This document shows positions 1 through 9,317 of a stretch of 64,000 nucleotides of DNA, in pieces. Each line of letters starts with the position of its first letter. The stretch's first letter is position 1. A program made the translations under genes and the position numbers. The stretch comes from Rhodanobacter humi (GTDB lineage Bacteria; Pseudomonadota; Gammaproteobacteria; Xanthomonadales; Rhodanobacteraceae). The stretch is from the NCBI RefSeq assembly GCF_041107455.1, contig NZ_JBGBPY010000001.1, forward strand, positions 1,240,001-1,304,000, given 5' to 3'. The notes beneath the pieces were generated by a model. The model saw only the letters and a program-made list of their open reading frames with translations, had not been told where the DNA came from and ran no database searches.

Positions 1-1455
1 CCGGCCGAGGCGCTGGCCTTGCTCGCGCCGCGGTGCGCCGCCGGCCCGGTCAACGCCGAACTGGCCGCCCAGCACATCGCGGCGCTGGCCGCGCTGGGCC
101 GCGCCGACGAAGCCGCGGATTTCTATCGCCGTGCAGCGGCGGCCGCACCCGACAGCCCGGTCGCCGCGCAGGCACTGGCGATCGCGCTCGCCGCCAGCGG
201 TCAGCACGCCGAAGCCGAACGCGCCGCCAGTCGCGCGCTGGCATCCGGCCGTGCGAGCGCCGCCGCCCACTTCACCCGCGCGCGCAGCCTGCTCGCGCTG
301 GGCGAGTTCGCGCGCGCCGAGTCGGACCTGCGCGACGGCCTGCGCCTGGAGCCGCGCCACGCCGAGGCGCACGACCATCTCGCGCGGCTGGTGTGGATGC
401 GCAGCGGCGATCTCGCTGAAAGCACCGCCACGCTCGACGCCGCGCTGCACCGGTTTCCCGGCGACGAAACCCTGCTCGCCGCCAAGGCCGCGATCCTGCA
501 AGGCGCCGGCGATGCGCGCGGCGCCTGGGCCTGCCTCGCCGAGCCCGTCGCCCGTGCACAGGCCGCACCGTCCCTGCTGGTGCGTGCGGGACTCAGCGCG
601 CTGGAGTTCGATCCCGCCGCTGCGCTCGCGTTGGCCGAACGCGCGTTGCACCGCTCGCCCGCCAGCACACCCGCGCGCAGCCTGCTCGCCGCGGCCCTGC
701 TCGGCACCGGCGATGCGCAGCGCGCGCTAGGGCATTGCGAACTCCTGCTCGCCGACGCGCCCGACGACCAGTACCTGATCGCGCTGCAGACCACCGCATG
801 GCGGCTGCTCGGCGACCCGCGCCACGACGCGTACTGCGACTACGCGCAGCTCGTGCAGCCGTACCGCCTGCAGGCGCCCGCCGGCTGGAGCAGCCTCGCC
901 GGCTTCCTCGACGACCTGAGGCGCAGCCTGCAACGCCTGCACGATCCGCTCGGCCATCCGCTGCTGTTCCAGTCGCTGCGTCATGGCACCGAGACCACCG
1001 AGGACTTGGCCCGCCACGCCGACCCGGTGATCCAGGCGCTGTTCCAGGCCTTCGACGCGCCAATCCGCGATTATATGGCTTTCGTCGGCCTGGGCGACGA
1101 CGCGCTGCGCCGACGCAACCACGGCCGTTACCGTTTCAACGGCAGCTGGTCGGTGCGCCTGCGCAACGCGGGCTTCCACACCAATCACGTGCACCCGCGC
1201 GGCTGGATCTCCTCGGCCTGCTACATCGACCTGCCCGACAGCATGGCCGGCAGCGGCAGCACCGACGGCTGCCTCGCCTTCGGCGAGCCCGGCATCCTCA
1301 CCGCGCCACCGCTGCACGCGCAGCACGTGGTGCGCCCCGAGCCGGGCCTGCTGGTGCTGTTTCCCTCCTACGTCTGGCACGGCACGGTGCCGTTCCACAG
1401 CGAGCAGGCGCGACTCACGGTGGCCTTCGACGCGGTGCCCGGAGAGCGGCCATGA
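1..1455 (+). CDS. TPR-repeat / 2OG-Fe(II) oxygenase (5' end cut by window)
   Basis: The reading frame is open from base 1, so the true start lies upstream; the first in-window start-like codon is a TTG at 19. About 290 residues of Ala/Leu-rich helical repeats of TPR type are followed by a C-terminal domain resembling the putative 2OG-Fe(II) oxygenase family PF13759. The signatures are HVHPRGW near residue 390 and FPSYVWHGTVPF near residue 450, which carry the expected iron-binding histidines. Genes of this family often sit beside TonB-dependent receptors and glycoside hydrolases in Xanthomonadales and Caulobacterales sugar loci. The substrate is not known. The stop overlaps the start of the GH65 gene as ATGA, so the two are probably translationally coupled. 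Confidence 0.8.
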   Translation, partial: PAEALALLAPRCAAGPVNAELAAQHIAALAALGRADEAADFYRRAAAAAPDSPVAAQALAIALAASGQHAEAERAASRALASGRASAAAHFTRARSLLALGEFARAESDLRDGLRLEPRHAEAHDHLARLVWMRSGDLAESTATLDAALHRFPGDETLLAAKAAILQGAGDARGAWACLAEPVARAQAAPSLLVRAGLSALEFDPAAALALAERALHRSPASTPARSLLAAALLGTGDAQRALGHCELLLADAPDDQYLIALQTTAWRLLGDPRHDAYCDYAQLVQPYRLQAPAGWSSLAGFLDDLRRSLQRLHDPLGHPLLFQSLRHGTETTEDLARHADPVIQALFQAFDAPIRDYMAFVGLGDDALRRRNHGRYRFNGSWSVRLRNAGFHTNHVHPRGWISSACYIDLPDSMAGSGSTDGCLAFGEPGILTAPPLHAQHVVRPEPGLLVLFPSYVWHGTVPFHSEQARLTVAFDAVPGERP

Positions 1456-3716
1456 AATGCGCCCTGCTTGCAGGCGCCTGGCTGGCGCTGGCCGCGCCGG
1501 TCGTGTGCGCCACCGACGACGCGGGCTGGCAGCTCGACGCCGGCTCGGCGGATTTCGCCCACTACTTTCCGGGCCAGCTCGGCAACGGCTACGTCGCCAC
1601 CTTCAGCGACCCGCGCGGCACCCAGGGCACGCTTGCGTACATGGTCGGCCTGATGGACGAGACGCCGGGCGACATCGCGCGGCCCGCGGCGGTGCCCGGC
1701 TGGATGGGCATCGACTATTCCACCGGCGACTCGCAAGCCGGCCACTACTGGCTCAACCAGGTCGAACCCGATCCCGCCACGTTCCGCGATTACCGCCAGA
1801 CACTGGACCTGCGCCGCGGCGTGCTCACCACGCGCTACCGCTATCTCGACCACGGCCGCAACACGCGCATCGCGGTGACCAGCTTCGTGAGCCAGGCCGA
1901 TCCGCATCTCGCCGTCACGCAACTGGCGATCACGCCGGAATACGACGGCACGGCGGAGCTGTCGCTCACGCTGGACACCTGGGCGCCGCACCAGCCGCGT
2001 CTGCCGCTGGCGCAACTGGACGGCCAGATGACGCAGGAGGCGCTGGCGGCGAACAACCTGCAGATCAGGCCGCTCCCGCCGGCCACCGCCGACCGCGCGC
2101 CACTGTGGTACCACGGCGACGTGCAGGTGCTGGACGCCAGCGGCGACGCCCGCGCCTACACCATGGCGCTGGATGGCCGCGCGGCGCACGGGCCGCGCAT
2201 GGCGATGGCGGTGGCCGTCGGCCGGTCCGGCAACGTCATGCCCAGCCAGGCGAATTACCGCCGCGACCCGTACCGGCTGGCGCTGGACCTGCGCGTACCG
2301 GTGCGCAAGGGCCAGACCTACGTGTTCACCAAGTACGTGGCCTTGTCGCGCGACGGCTGGGGCGGCGACGCGGCCGCCGATCTCGCGCTGGCGCGCGCCG
2401 CGCGCACGCGCGGCTTCGACGCGCTGCTGGCCGACCAGGCCGCCGCCTGGGCGAAGCTGTGGCGCAGCGACATCGAGATCGACGGCGATCCCGACGCGCA
2501 GCGCATGGTGCATGCCGACCTCTACTACCTGCTCTCCAACGTCGCCCCCGATACCGCCTGGGCCGCCGGCGCCTGCGGCCTCTCCACGGGCTACGCCGGC
2601 CACGTGTTCTGGGACAGCGACACCTGGCTGATGCCGGCCCTGCTGCTGTTGCATCCGGCGCGCGCGAAATCGCTGGTGATGTTCCGCGCGCGCACGCTGC
2701 CGGCGGCGCAGGCACGCGCGCAGGCACGCGGCCTGCAAGGCGCCATGTATCCGTGGGAGGCCGACCCGGAGACCGGCACCGAGCAGACGCCGCATGCCGC
2801 CCATGTGCTGGGCGAGCGCGAGATCCACGTCACCGCCGACGTCGCCATCGCGCAGTGGCAGTACTGGCTCGCCAGCGGCGACCAGGACTGGCTGAAACAG
2901 CATGGCTGGCCGGTGATCCGCGCCGTGGCCGAGTTCTGGGCCAGCCGCGCCACCTGGGTGCCCGCGCGGCACCGCTACGAGATCCTGCACGTCACCTCGG
3001 TGGACGAGGATTACAACGACGTGCCCAACGACACCTACACCAACCTCGCCGCGATCAAGGCGTTGCGCATCGCGACCGCCGCGGCGAAGCAGTTGGGCGA
3101 GGCCGCCGATCCGCAGTGGGCGAAAGTGGCCGACGGCATCTACGTGCCGATGGCCGCCGACGGCAGCCATCACCTGGACTTCGACCCCAGCGTGCCGCAC
3201 GACCTCGACACCTGGGGCGGCAGTTCGCTGCCGATGCTGGCGCTGCCGTCGCTGGACGTGGCGATGAGTCCCGCGCTGCGCCGCGCCGACTACGCCTACG
3301 CGGTCGCCCCCGTGCGCAGTTCCACCAGGGATCCCAACAGCATGGGCCTCGCGCCGCTGTCGATCGCCGCCGCCACCGCCGGCGAGACCGCCGATGCCGA
3401 CGACTGGTTCGAGCGCAACCTGCATGCGCAGGTGGTGCAGCCGCCGTTCGCCGTGCGCACCGAGACCGCGCACAACAACACCGGCTACTTCCTCACCGCC
3501 AGCGGCGGCATGCTGCAGAACATCCTCTACGGCTTCACCGGGCTGCGCATCGAGCCGCAGGGGCTGGTGCCGGCCTGGCCACCGATGCTGCCCGCGCGCT
3601 GGACCGCGCTGACCCTGCGCAACATCAGCTTCCGCGGCAAGCATTACGACATCCGCGTGCAACGCGACGCCGACGGCCGGCCCGCTCTGTCGATGACCGA
3701 GGACATCCGCCCATGA
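1452..3716 (+). CDS. GH65-family glycoside hydrolase/phosphorylase, exported
   Basis: 754 residues. The start is the ATG inside the ATGA overlap with the oxygenase gene; it is followed by a Sec-type signal peptide ending near VVCA. The body has the N-terminal beta-sandwich plus (alpha/alpha)6 barrel expected of GH65. The motif VFWDSDTWLMP and the acidic stretch VDEDYNDVPNDTYTN near residue 516, which should hold the general acid Glu, support the family. GH65 members act on alpha-glucosides such as trehalose, kojibiose or glucosyl-galactose. The signal peptide and the trehalase next door favour a periplasmic hydrolase over a cytoplasmic phosphorylase, but substrate cannot be read from sequence. 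The stop overlaps the trehalase start as ATGA. Confidence 0.85.
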   Translation: MKCALLAGAWLALAAPVVCATDDAGWQLDAGSADFAHYFPGQLGNGYVATFSDPRGTQGTLAYMVGLMDETPGDIARPAAVPGWMGIDYSTGDSQAGHYWLNQVEPDPATFRDYRQTLDLRRGVLTTRYRYLDHGRNTRIAVTSFVSQADPHLAVTQLAITPEYDGTAELSLTLDTWAPHQPRLPLAQLDGQMTQEALAANNLQIRPLPPATADRAPLWYHGDVQVLDASGDARAYTMALDGRAAHGPRMAMAVAVGRSGNVMPSQANYRRDPYRLALDLRVPVRKGQTYVFTKYVALSRDGWGGDAAADLALARAARTRGFDALLADQAAAWAKLWRSDIEIDGDPDAQRMVHADLYYLLSNVAPDTAWAAGACGLSTGYAGHVFWDSDTWLMPALLLLHPARAKSLVMFRARTLPAAQARAQARGLQGAMYPWEADPETGTEQTPHAAHVLGEREIHVTADVAIAQWQYWLASGDQDWLKQHGWPVIRAVAEFWASRATWVPARHRYEILHVTSVDEDYNDVPNDTYTNLAAIKALRIATAAAKQLGEAADPQWAKVADGIYVPMAADGSHHLDFDPSVPHDLDTWGGSSLPMLALPSLDVAMSPALRRADYAYAVAPVRSSTRDPNSMGLAPLSIAAATAGETADADDWFERNLHAQVVQPPFAVRTETAHNNTGYFLTASGGMLQNILYGFTGLRIEPQGLVPAWPPMLPARWTALTLRNISFRGKHYDIRVQRDADGRPALSMTEDIRP

Positions 3717-5389
3717 AACTCCGCACCCGCCTCGCCACCCTGCTGCTTGCGGTGCTGTCCGCGTCCGTGGCTTCCGCCGCCACGCCCGACGCCGCGAAGA
3801 CGCTGGACTACATCCATCACGCCTGGACCACGCTGACCCGGCAGATGGCCGACTGCTCCGCCTTCGGCAAGGGGCCGGGCGACACGCAGCTCGCGCTCTA
3901 CCTGCCGCATGCGCTGCCGATGCCCGAAGGCCTGCCCACGATCGCCGCGCGCTGCCACGTGGAGCTGCGCCGGTTGCCGCAGACGATCCGCGAACTCGGC
4001 GACGTGGATGCAGCGAAGCTGCCCGCGCAAGGCCTGCTCTACCTGCCGCATCCCTACGTGGTGCCCGGCGGCTTCTTCAACGAGATGTACGGCTGGGACA
4101 GCTACTTCATCGAGCTGGGCCTGCTCGCCGACCACCACGAGGCGCTGGCGCGCGACATGGTGGACAACGCGCTGTTCGAGGTGCAGCACTACGGCGGCGT
4201 GCTCAACGCCAACCGCAGCTACTACCTCAGCCGCTCGCAGCCGCCGTTTCTCTCCGCGATGATGGCGGCGCTGCTGGCCGATCCCGCCAGCTTCCGCAAC
4301 GACGCCGATCGACGTGCCTGGCTGGCGCAGGCCTATCCGCTGGCGGTGCGCAACCACGATCTCTGGCTGCGGCCCGGACACCGCGCCGGCGACACCGGCC
4401 TGGCGCGCTATTTCGACTACGGCCACGGCCCGGTACTGGAGGCGCACGACGCCGGCTACTACCAGGGCGTGATCCGCTGGCTGCTGGCGCACCGGTCCGA
4501 AGATCCCGGCTATCTGCTCAAGTCGGCGCAGCATCCCGACGACGCCGAAGCGGCGCGGCTGAAGACCGCGAGCTGCGACGTCACGGCCTCGAAGGTCTGC
4601 GCCGAGGCCTGGGTGGATGGTTATCGCCTGACCGCCGACTACTACCTCGGCGACCGCGCGATGCGCGAGTCGGGCTTCGACGTGAACTTCCACTTCGGCC
4701 CCTACGCCGGCCTCACCCACCACTACGCACCCGTGGGCTTGAACAGCCTGCTCTACCGCTACGAGCGCGACCTGCACGACTTCGCCGTGACACTGGGCAA
4801 GACGGCGGATGCCGGGCACTGGTCGCAGCTTGCGGCGGCCCGCAAGACGGCGATGGACAAGTACTTGTGGCAGCCCGCGCAAGGCATGTACATGGACTAC
4901 GACTTCGTGGCGGGCAAGCCCTCGGCCGATCCCTACCTCAACACGTTCTATCCGTTGTGGGCCGGCGCCGCCTCGCCCGACCAGGCCAAGGCGCTGCGCG
5001 GCAAGCTCGCGTTGTTCGAGCAGCGCGGCGGCCTGGCGATGAGCACCTGCATCACCGGCGCGCAATGGGATGCGCCCTACGGCTGGGCGCCCACGAACTG
5101 GCTGGCGATCAAGGGGCTGGACGATTACGGCTTCCATGCCGACGCGCGCCGCCTCGCCGGCAAGTTCATGGCCACGGTGGATCGCGGCTACGCCGACGAC
5201 GGCACGATCCGCGAGAAATACAACATGGCGCAGGGCAACGCGCAGGTGCAGATCACCGCCGGCTACACCCAGAACGTGGTCGGCTTCGGCTGGACCAATG
5301 GCGTGTATCTGAAGCTGTGGCAGCTTATCGACGGTGCAGACGAAGAAAAGGCGACTGGCGCGGCCACTTCGGCAAACGGCATGAAATAG
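3713..5389 (+). CDS. treA: Periplasmic trehalase (GH37)
   Basis: 558 residues, starting at the ATG that overlaps the GH65 stop. A signal peptide ends near SVASA. Both trehalase signatures are present in near-consensus form: PGGFFNEMYGWDSYF near residue 118 and QWDAPYGWAPTNWLA near residue 451. Length matches bacterial periplasmic trehalases, which split trehalose into two glucose units. It is the third gene of a coupled oxygenase-GH65-GH37 unit, so the cluster appears to handle alpha-linked glucosides such as trehalose and its derivatives. Confidence 0.92.
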   Translation: MKLRTRLATLLLAVLSASVASAATPDAAKTLDYIHHAWTTLTRQMADCSAFGKGPGDTQLALYLPHALPMPEGLPTIAARCHVELRRLPQTIRELGDVDAAKLPAQGLLYLPHPYVVPGGFFNEMYGWDSYFIELGLLADHHEALARDMVDNALFEVQHYGGVLNANRSYYLSRSQPPFLSAMMAALLADPASFRNDADRRAWLAQAYPLAVRNHDLWLRPGHRAGDTGLARYFDYGHGPVLEAHDAGYYQGVIRWLLAHRSEDPGYLLKSAQHPDDAEAARLKTASCDVTASKVCAEAWVDGYRLTADYYLGDRAMRESGFDVNFHFGPYAGLTHHYAPVGLNSLLYRYERDLHDFAVTLGKTADAGHWSQLAAARKTAMDKYLWQPAQGMYMDYDFVAGKPSADPYLNTFYPLWAGAASPDQAKALRGKLALFEQRGGLAMSTCITGAQWDAPYGWAPTNWLAIKGLDDYGFHADARRLAGKFMATVDRGYADDGTIREKYNMAQGNAQVQITAGYTQNVVGFGWTNGVYLKLWQLIDGADEEKATGAATSANGMK

Positions 5390-5463
5390 CGCGTCAAACC
5401 CGGTCGCCGTCGAGAGCCCAAGCTTGGCGCCACCTGATTGGCGACGACGCCCAGCCAGTGAAT

Positions 5464-5610
5464 CCGTTCGCGCTGAGCGTAGCTTGCGGCAGCAAGCGGA
5501 GTCGAAGCGCCCTGCGACGATAGCCCTTCGACTTTCCTCGCTCCCCAGAGCGTGGCCATCCATGGCCACTCCCCGCGTCGGCCCTGCGGGCCTACGCTCA
5601 GGGCGAACGG
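5464..5610. repeat. Intergenic inverted-repeat element, copy 1
   Basis: The ends are 19-base near-perfect inverted repeats: CCGTTCGCGCTGAGCGTAG on the left and CTACGCTCAGGGCGAACGG on the right. A second copy is at 63277-63379. Copy 1 is about 44 bases longer in the middle and carries a TGGCCATCCATGGCCA palindrome there. It fills most of the gap between the trehalase and hydrolase genes. Confidence 0.8.
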
Positions 5611-5671
5611 CGTAGGCATCGACAGCGTGGCACGAATATCGGATGCACTTCCCAATACGCGAGGAATCTCC

Positions 5672-6745
5672 ATGCACCACGCACGCCTTCCACGCCTCGC
5701 CCTGGCACTGCTGCTCTGCAGCCTGTTCGCCGCCAGCACCCTCGCCCAGGACGCCAAACCCGGCGTGCAGCCCGACGGCACCGTCACCGCACCCGCCGCC
5801 AGCATCCCGTATTCCACGTTCGCCTCGCCGCAGGCGCGCGCGTTCTTCCCGAGGATGCTCGCCGAGGGCGCCAAGGCGCCGCCGCTCAATGCGCCGATCG
5901 CCGCGAGCCGCGCCTTCTACGACCGCATGAACAGCGCGCGCGTCGCGCGCATGGAAAAGCTCTATCCGGTGCAGACGCATCGCGACACGATCGCCGGCGT
6001 CGGCGTCGACGTGGTGCTGCCGGCGCAGGGCGTGGCGCCGGCGAACCGCCATCGCGTGCTGCTGAACCTGCACGGCGGCGCGTTCCTGTGGGGTGCGCAC
6101 AGCGGCGCGCTGGTGGAATCGATCCCGGTCGCCAGCCTCGGCCGCATCGAGGTGATCGCCGTGGACTACCGGCTCGGCCCCGAGCACGTCTTCCCCGCCG
6201 CCAGCGTCGATGTCGAAAAGGTCTACCGCGAACTGCTGAAGACCCACCGGCCGGAGCAGATCGGCATCTACGGCTGCTCGGCCGGCGGCATCCTCACCGG
6301 CGAGGCGGTGGCACGCTTCATCACCGACAAGCTGCCGGTGCCCGGCGCAATCGGCATGTTCTGCGGCGCGCTGACCGACCTTGGCGGCGATTCGGCCTAC
6401 GTCGCGCCGCTGCTCAACGGTCAGGGCGTGCCGGCGCAGCCGCTGGGCCTGGCCGCGATCCCCTACTTCCGCGGCGCCGATCCGCGCGATCCGCTGGTGC
6501 AGCCGGGCCTGTCGCCCGCGCTGCTGGCGAAGTTCCCGCCCGTGCTGCTGATCACCGGCACGCGCGACATGGCGCTGAGCTCGGTGGTGCACAGCAACGA
6601 GCTGCTGCGCCAGGCCGGCGTGCCCACCGAGCTGCGCGTGTGGGAGGGCATGTGGCACTCGTTCTTCTCCGACCCGGAGCTGCCCGAGTCGCGGCAGGCC
6701 TATGCCGCCATCGTCACCTTCTTCGGGAAGCGGCTGGCCCGCTGA
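5672..6745 (+). CDS. Exported alpha/beta hydrolase, HSL / fold-3 type
   Basis: 357 residues. The ATG at 5672 is preceded by GAGGA at good spacing and begins a Sec signal peptide ending at STLAQ; upstream in-frame starts lie in the repeat and are unlikely. The oxyanion motif HGGAF is near residue 134, the nucleophile elbow GCSAGG near 203, an Asp in TGTRDM near 299 and a His in MWHSFF near 329. These complete the catalytic triad of the hormone-sensitive-lipase (esterase family IV) group. It is probably a periplasmic carboxylesterase; the substrate is unknown. It is not obviously in an operon with its neighbours. Confidence 0.85.
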   Translation: MHHARLPRLALALLLCSLFAASTLAQDAKPGVQPDGTVTAPAASIPYSTFASPQARAFFPRMLAEGAKAPPLNAPIAASRAFYDRMNSARVARMEKLYPVQTHRDTIAGVGVDVVLPAQGVAPANRHRVLLNLHGGAFLWGAHSGALVESIPVASLGRIEVIAVDYRLGPEHVFPAASVDVEKVYRELLKTHRPEQIGIYGCSAGGILTGEAVARFITDKLPVPGAIGMFCGALTDLGGDSAYVAPLLNGQGVPAQPLGLAAIPYFRGADPRDPLVQPGLSPALLAKFPPVLLITGTRDMALSSVVHSNELLRQAGVPTELRVWEGMWHSFFSDPELPESRQAYAAIVTFFGKRLAR

Positions 6746-6822
6746 GCCGGGGCTCCCGCGCTTTGCCCCCCGTCGGCGCGACGGGTATCCTCGGCGGAAC
6801 GCCACCACCAGCCCCCGCACCC

Positions 6823-8220
6823 ATGAGCCAGCAGACCGTCCTGGTCATCGACGACGAGCGCGACATCCGCGAACTGCTCACCATCACGCTGGGGCGGATG
6901 GACCTGCAGGTCGACGCCGTGGGCACCGTCGCCGAGGCACGCTACGCGCTGGCCGGCAAAACCTACGACCTGTGCTTCACCGACATGCGCCTGCCCGACG
7001 GCAACGGCCACGAGATCGTCGAGCACATCGCCGCCAACCATCCGGACATGCCGGTGGCGATGATCACCGCCTACGGCAACGTGGACGCCGCGGTGAATGC
7101 GCTGAAGGCCGGCGCGTTCGACTTCGTCTCCAAGCCGGTGGACATCCAGATGCTGCGCCAGCTGGTGCGCACCGCGCTGCGCCTGGCCGAGGAAAAGCGC
7201 AGCGGCAAGGCCGCGGCCAAGGCTGGCGGCGCCGGCGACCGGCTGATCGGCGACTCGTCGGCGATGCAGCAGGTGCGCTCCACCATCGCCAAGCTCGCGC
7301 GCAACCAGGCGCCGGTGTACATCGCCGGCGAATCCGGCGTGGGCAAGGAGCTGGTGGCGCGGCTGATCCACGAGCAAGGCCCGCGCGCGACCGGTCCGTT
7401 CGTGCCGGTGAATTGCGGCGCAATCCCCTCCGAGCTGATGGAGAGCGAGTTCTTCGGCCACCGGAAGGGCAGCTTCACTGGCGCCGGCGCCGACAAGGAA
7501 GGCCTGTTCCAGGCCGCGCACGGCGGCACGCTGTTCCTCGACGAGGTTGCCGAACTGCCCCTGCACATGCAGGTGAAGCTGCTGCGCGCGATCCAGGAAA
7601 AGGCCGTGCGCCCGATCGGTGCGCGCGAGGAAGTGCCGGTGGACGTGCGCATCCTCTCCGCCACGCACAAGAACCTCGCCGCCCTGGTCGAGCAAGGCCA
7701 GTTCCGCCAGGACCTGTTCTACCGCATCAACGTGATCGAACTGCGCGTGCCGCCGCTGCGCGAACGCCGCGGCGACGTGTCGCTGCTGGCCGACTTCATC
7801 CTGCAAGGCCTCGCCCGCAAGAGCGGCGGCCAGCCCAGCCGCCTGCTGCCCGAGGCGCGCCAGGCGCTGGAAGCCTACGACTTCCCAGGCAACGTGCGCG
7901 AACTGGAAAACATCCTCGAACGCGCCACCGCGATGTGCGACGGCGAACACGTCGACGCCTACGACCTGATGCTGCCACAGCGCATGCCGCGCGCGGACGC
8001 CCCACCCGCCGCCCCCGGCCAGCCCGCACCCGCCGCGGCCCCCTCGCCCGCCAGCGCCACCGGCGACGGCGGCCTCGACGACTACATCAGCAACCTCGAG
8101 CGCGGCGCCATCGTGAAGGCGCTGGAGGAGTCGCGCTACAACAAGACCGCAGCCGCCAAGAAACTCGGCATCACGTTCCGGGCGCTGCGCTACAAGCTCA
8201 AGAAACTCGGCATCGACTGA
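6823..8220 (+). CDS. pilR: Sigma-54-dependent response regulator, PilR-like
   Basis: 465 residues. A receiver domain at residues 5-118 has the phospho-acceptor Asp54 in FTDMRLPDG. It is followed by an AAA+ sigma-54 activation domain with Walker A GESGVGKE near 169 and GSFTGA near 216, a Ser variant of the GAFTGA loop. The C-terminus is a Fis-type helix-turn-helix. The receiver (MRLPDGNG, AYGNVDAAVNALKAGAFDF) closely resembles PilR, which activates type IV pilin transcription in Xanthomonadales. No PilS sensor kinase lies beside it; the gene before it is an esterase. The PilR name is therefore by resemblance, and another NtrC-family regulator is possible. Confidence 0.75.
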   Translation: MSQQTVLVIDDERDIRELLTITLGRMDLQVDAVGTVAEARYALAGKTYDLCFTDMRLPDGNGHEIVEHIAANHPDMPVAMITAYGNVDAAVNALKAGAFDFVSKPVDIQMLRQLVRTALRLAEEKRSGKAAAKAGGAGDRLIGDSSAMQQVRSTIAKLARNQAPVYIAGESGVGKELVARLIHEQGPRATGPFVPVNCGAIPSELMESEFFGHRKGSFTGAGADKEGLFQAAHGGTLFLDEVAELPLHMQVKLLRAIQEKAVRPIGAREEVPVDVRILSATHKNLAALVEQGQFRQDLFYRINVIELRVPPLRERRGDVSLLADFILQGLARKSGGQPSRLLPEARQALEAYDFPGNVRELENILERATAMCDGEHVDAYDLMLPQRMPRADAPPAAPGQPAPAAAPSPASATGDGGLDDYISNLERGAIVKALEESRYNKTAAAKKLGITFRALRYKLKKLGID

Positions 8221-8968
8221 TGCCGCGGTTGGCCCTTCGCCCGCTTGCGGAGAGGCTCACGTGTTTCCCCTCGCCCGCTTGCGGGAGAGGGGTGGGGGGA
8301 GAGGGGCTCTGCCTGCCCCATTCGCCAGTTTTAAAGCCGTTTCGTGCGCCTGCCGGCGCCCGAGTGACTTCTCTTTTGCTTGTCCACGCCGCCGCAGGAG
8401 CAGCGGCGAACAGCGAAGCTGGCCTGAAGGGCGGAGGGCAGGATGCCCGGAGTCAAGGAGAAGTAGCCAAGAGGAAACGACACCCCGGTTGGCGCGTTCC
8501 GTCCATCCATGGACGGAACGTCCGTGAGGCGGTGCCGGGCTTTTCGAGCGGGCTCGGGCAACCGCTCCTGCGTTGCCTCAACTCCGGCGTCCATGCCGTC
8601 GCCTGCCCGCGCGAAAAGGCGAACCCATCCATGGGCTCGCCCACCGCGCGGCCTGATCGTCCCCACCTCACCGCCGCCCAGGGACCCCGGAAAAGCAGGC
8701 GCGCATCCTGCGCACCAGAAGCCAGTGTGCCGCCAGCCTGCAGCCATGCGCCGCTGCCATCCCGAGGCCCCCTCGTGCATATCGGCGTTTTCGGGGTGAT
8801 AAGACTTATGCCCCCTGTTTTGCGTGATATGCACACCGGCATGTCCTCGACCTCCGGCCCCAGGAGGAAGGCCAAACCGTTGCCTGCACGAAGAATTTCC
8901 TCGCTTGACGCTGGAGCTTCGGCGATGGAGCATGGCTTGCATATGCCCCGATCCGGGGTCTAATAAGC
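8221..8968. other. Gene-free, repeat-filled region left of the cassette array
   Basis: I find no credible gene in these 750 bases. It begins with a CCCTCGCCCGCTTGCGGGAGAGGG-type palindrome near 8270. Next comes a copy of the REP-like element also found at 13418-13497, and then palindromes with CCATCCATGG cores at about 8500-8520 and 8623-8642. ORFs here translate into the low-complexity products typical of such repeats. I searched the frames for an integron-integrase and saw none. A TTGACG near 8905 could be a -35 box but has no good -10. Confidence 0.6.
8339..8486 (-). repeat. REP-like hairpin element, interrupted copy
   Basis: Bases 8339-8385 and 8454-8486 together match, in reverse complement, the intact element at 13418-13497. 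The hairpin arms are separated here by about 68 bases of unrelated sequence (8387-8453). The intact copy has a 6-base loop. This suggests an insertion into the loop, or a longer ancestral form. Confidence 0.7.
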
Positions 8969-8975
8969 GTTAGAC
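8959..8975 (+). other. Left boundary of the array: attI or collapsed attC
   Basis: GTCTAAT-AAGC-GTTAGAC forms a 17-base near-inverted repeat with the same core sequences as the attC sites but no stem between them. GTTAGAC at 8969-8975 is the left core of the first cassette. It may be a degenerate attI or an attC that lost its central stem. Confidence 0.45.
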
Positions 8976-8978
8976 GTC

Positions 8979-9248
8979 ATGGAATCCATCGTGTCCCAGG
9001 AACCGCTCATCTGTGTTCGTTGCAACCTTCCCGTTGAAAAGAATGCTGCGTCCTACGAAGTTTTCGAGCGGATGCACTGGCTTTGCTTCCATCTGGAGTT
9101 TGAGCACCATGATGATCCAGATCGGCCCTGTGGTGATCCGAGCTGCCCTTGGTGGCACATAGAAGTTCTTCGGCAAAAAATTGTGTCTCTTGGCGAAGAT
9201 CCAGACCAGACAATTAAGCTTGCTATCAAAGATCGGTGGCATCTGTAA
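8979..9248 (+). CDS. Cassette a: small Cys-rich hypothetical protein
   Basis: 89 residues, starting three bases after the GTTAGAC core, as in other cassettes. Two cysteine pairs, CVRC near residue 12 and CGDPSC near residue 50, with several His and Trp residues could bind zinc. I do not recognise the family. Lower GC than the flanking genome and lack of its own promoter fit a captured cassette gene. Confidence 0.65.
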   Translation: MESIVSQEPLICVRCNLPVEKNAASYEVFERMHWLCFHLEFEHHDDPDRPCGDPSCPWWHIEVLRQKIVSLGEDPDQTIKLAIKDRWHL

Positions 9249-9250
9249 AC

Positions 9251-9307
9251 GTCTAACATTTCGTTCAAGGCGGACGGCTTCGCCGCCGCTTAACTCTAGC
9301 GTTAGAC
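9251..9307 (+). repeat. attC site 1
   Basis: 57 bases from GTCTAAC to GTTAGAC, which are exact complements. The centre folds through CGGACGGCTTCGCCGCCG. It ends cassette a and opens cassette b. Confidence 0.9.
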
Positions 9308-9317
9308 CTGCCCAGAC

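Noticed and set aside
8331-8942. 200-codon minus-strand frame left of the cassette array
   Set aside because: It runs through palindromic repeats and yields the repeat-derived product also seen around 13.4 kb; no ribosome site or domain.
8221-8968. Search for an integron integrase and a Pc promoter
   Set aside because: No frame carries tyrosine-recombinase motifs; TTGACG near 8905 has no acceptable -10.
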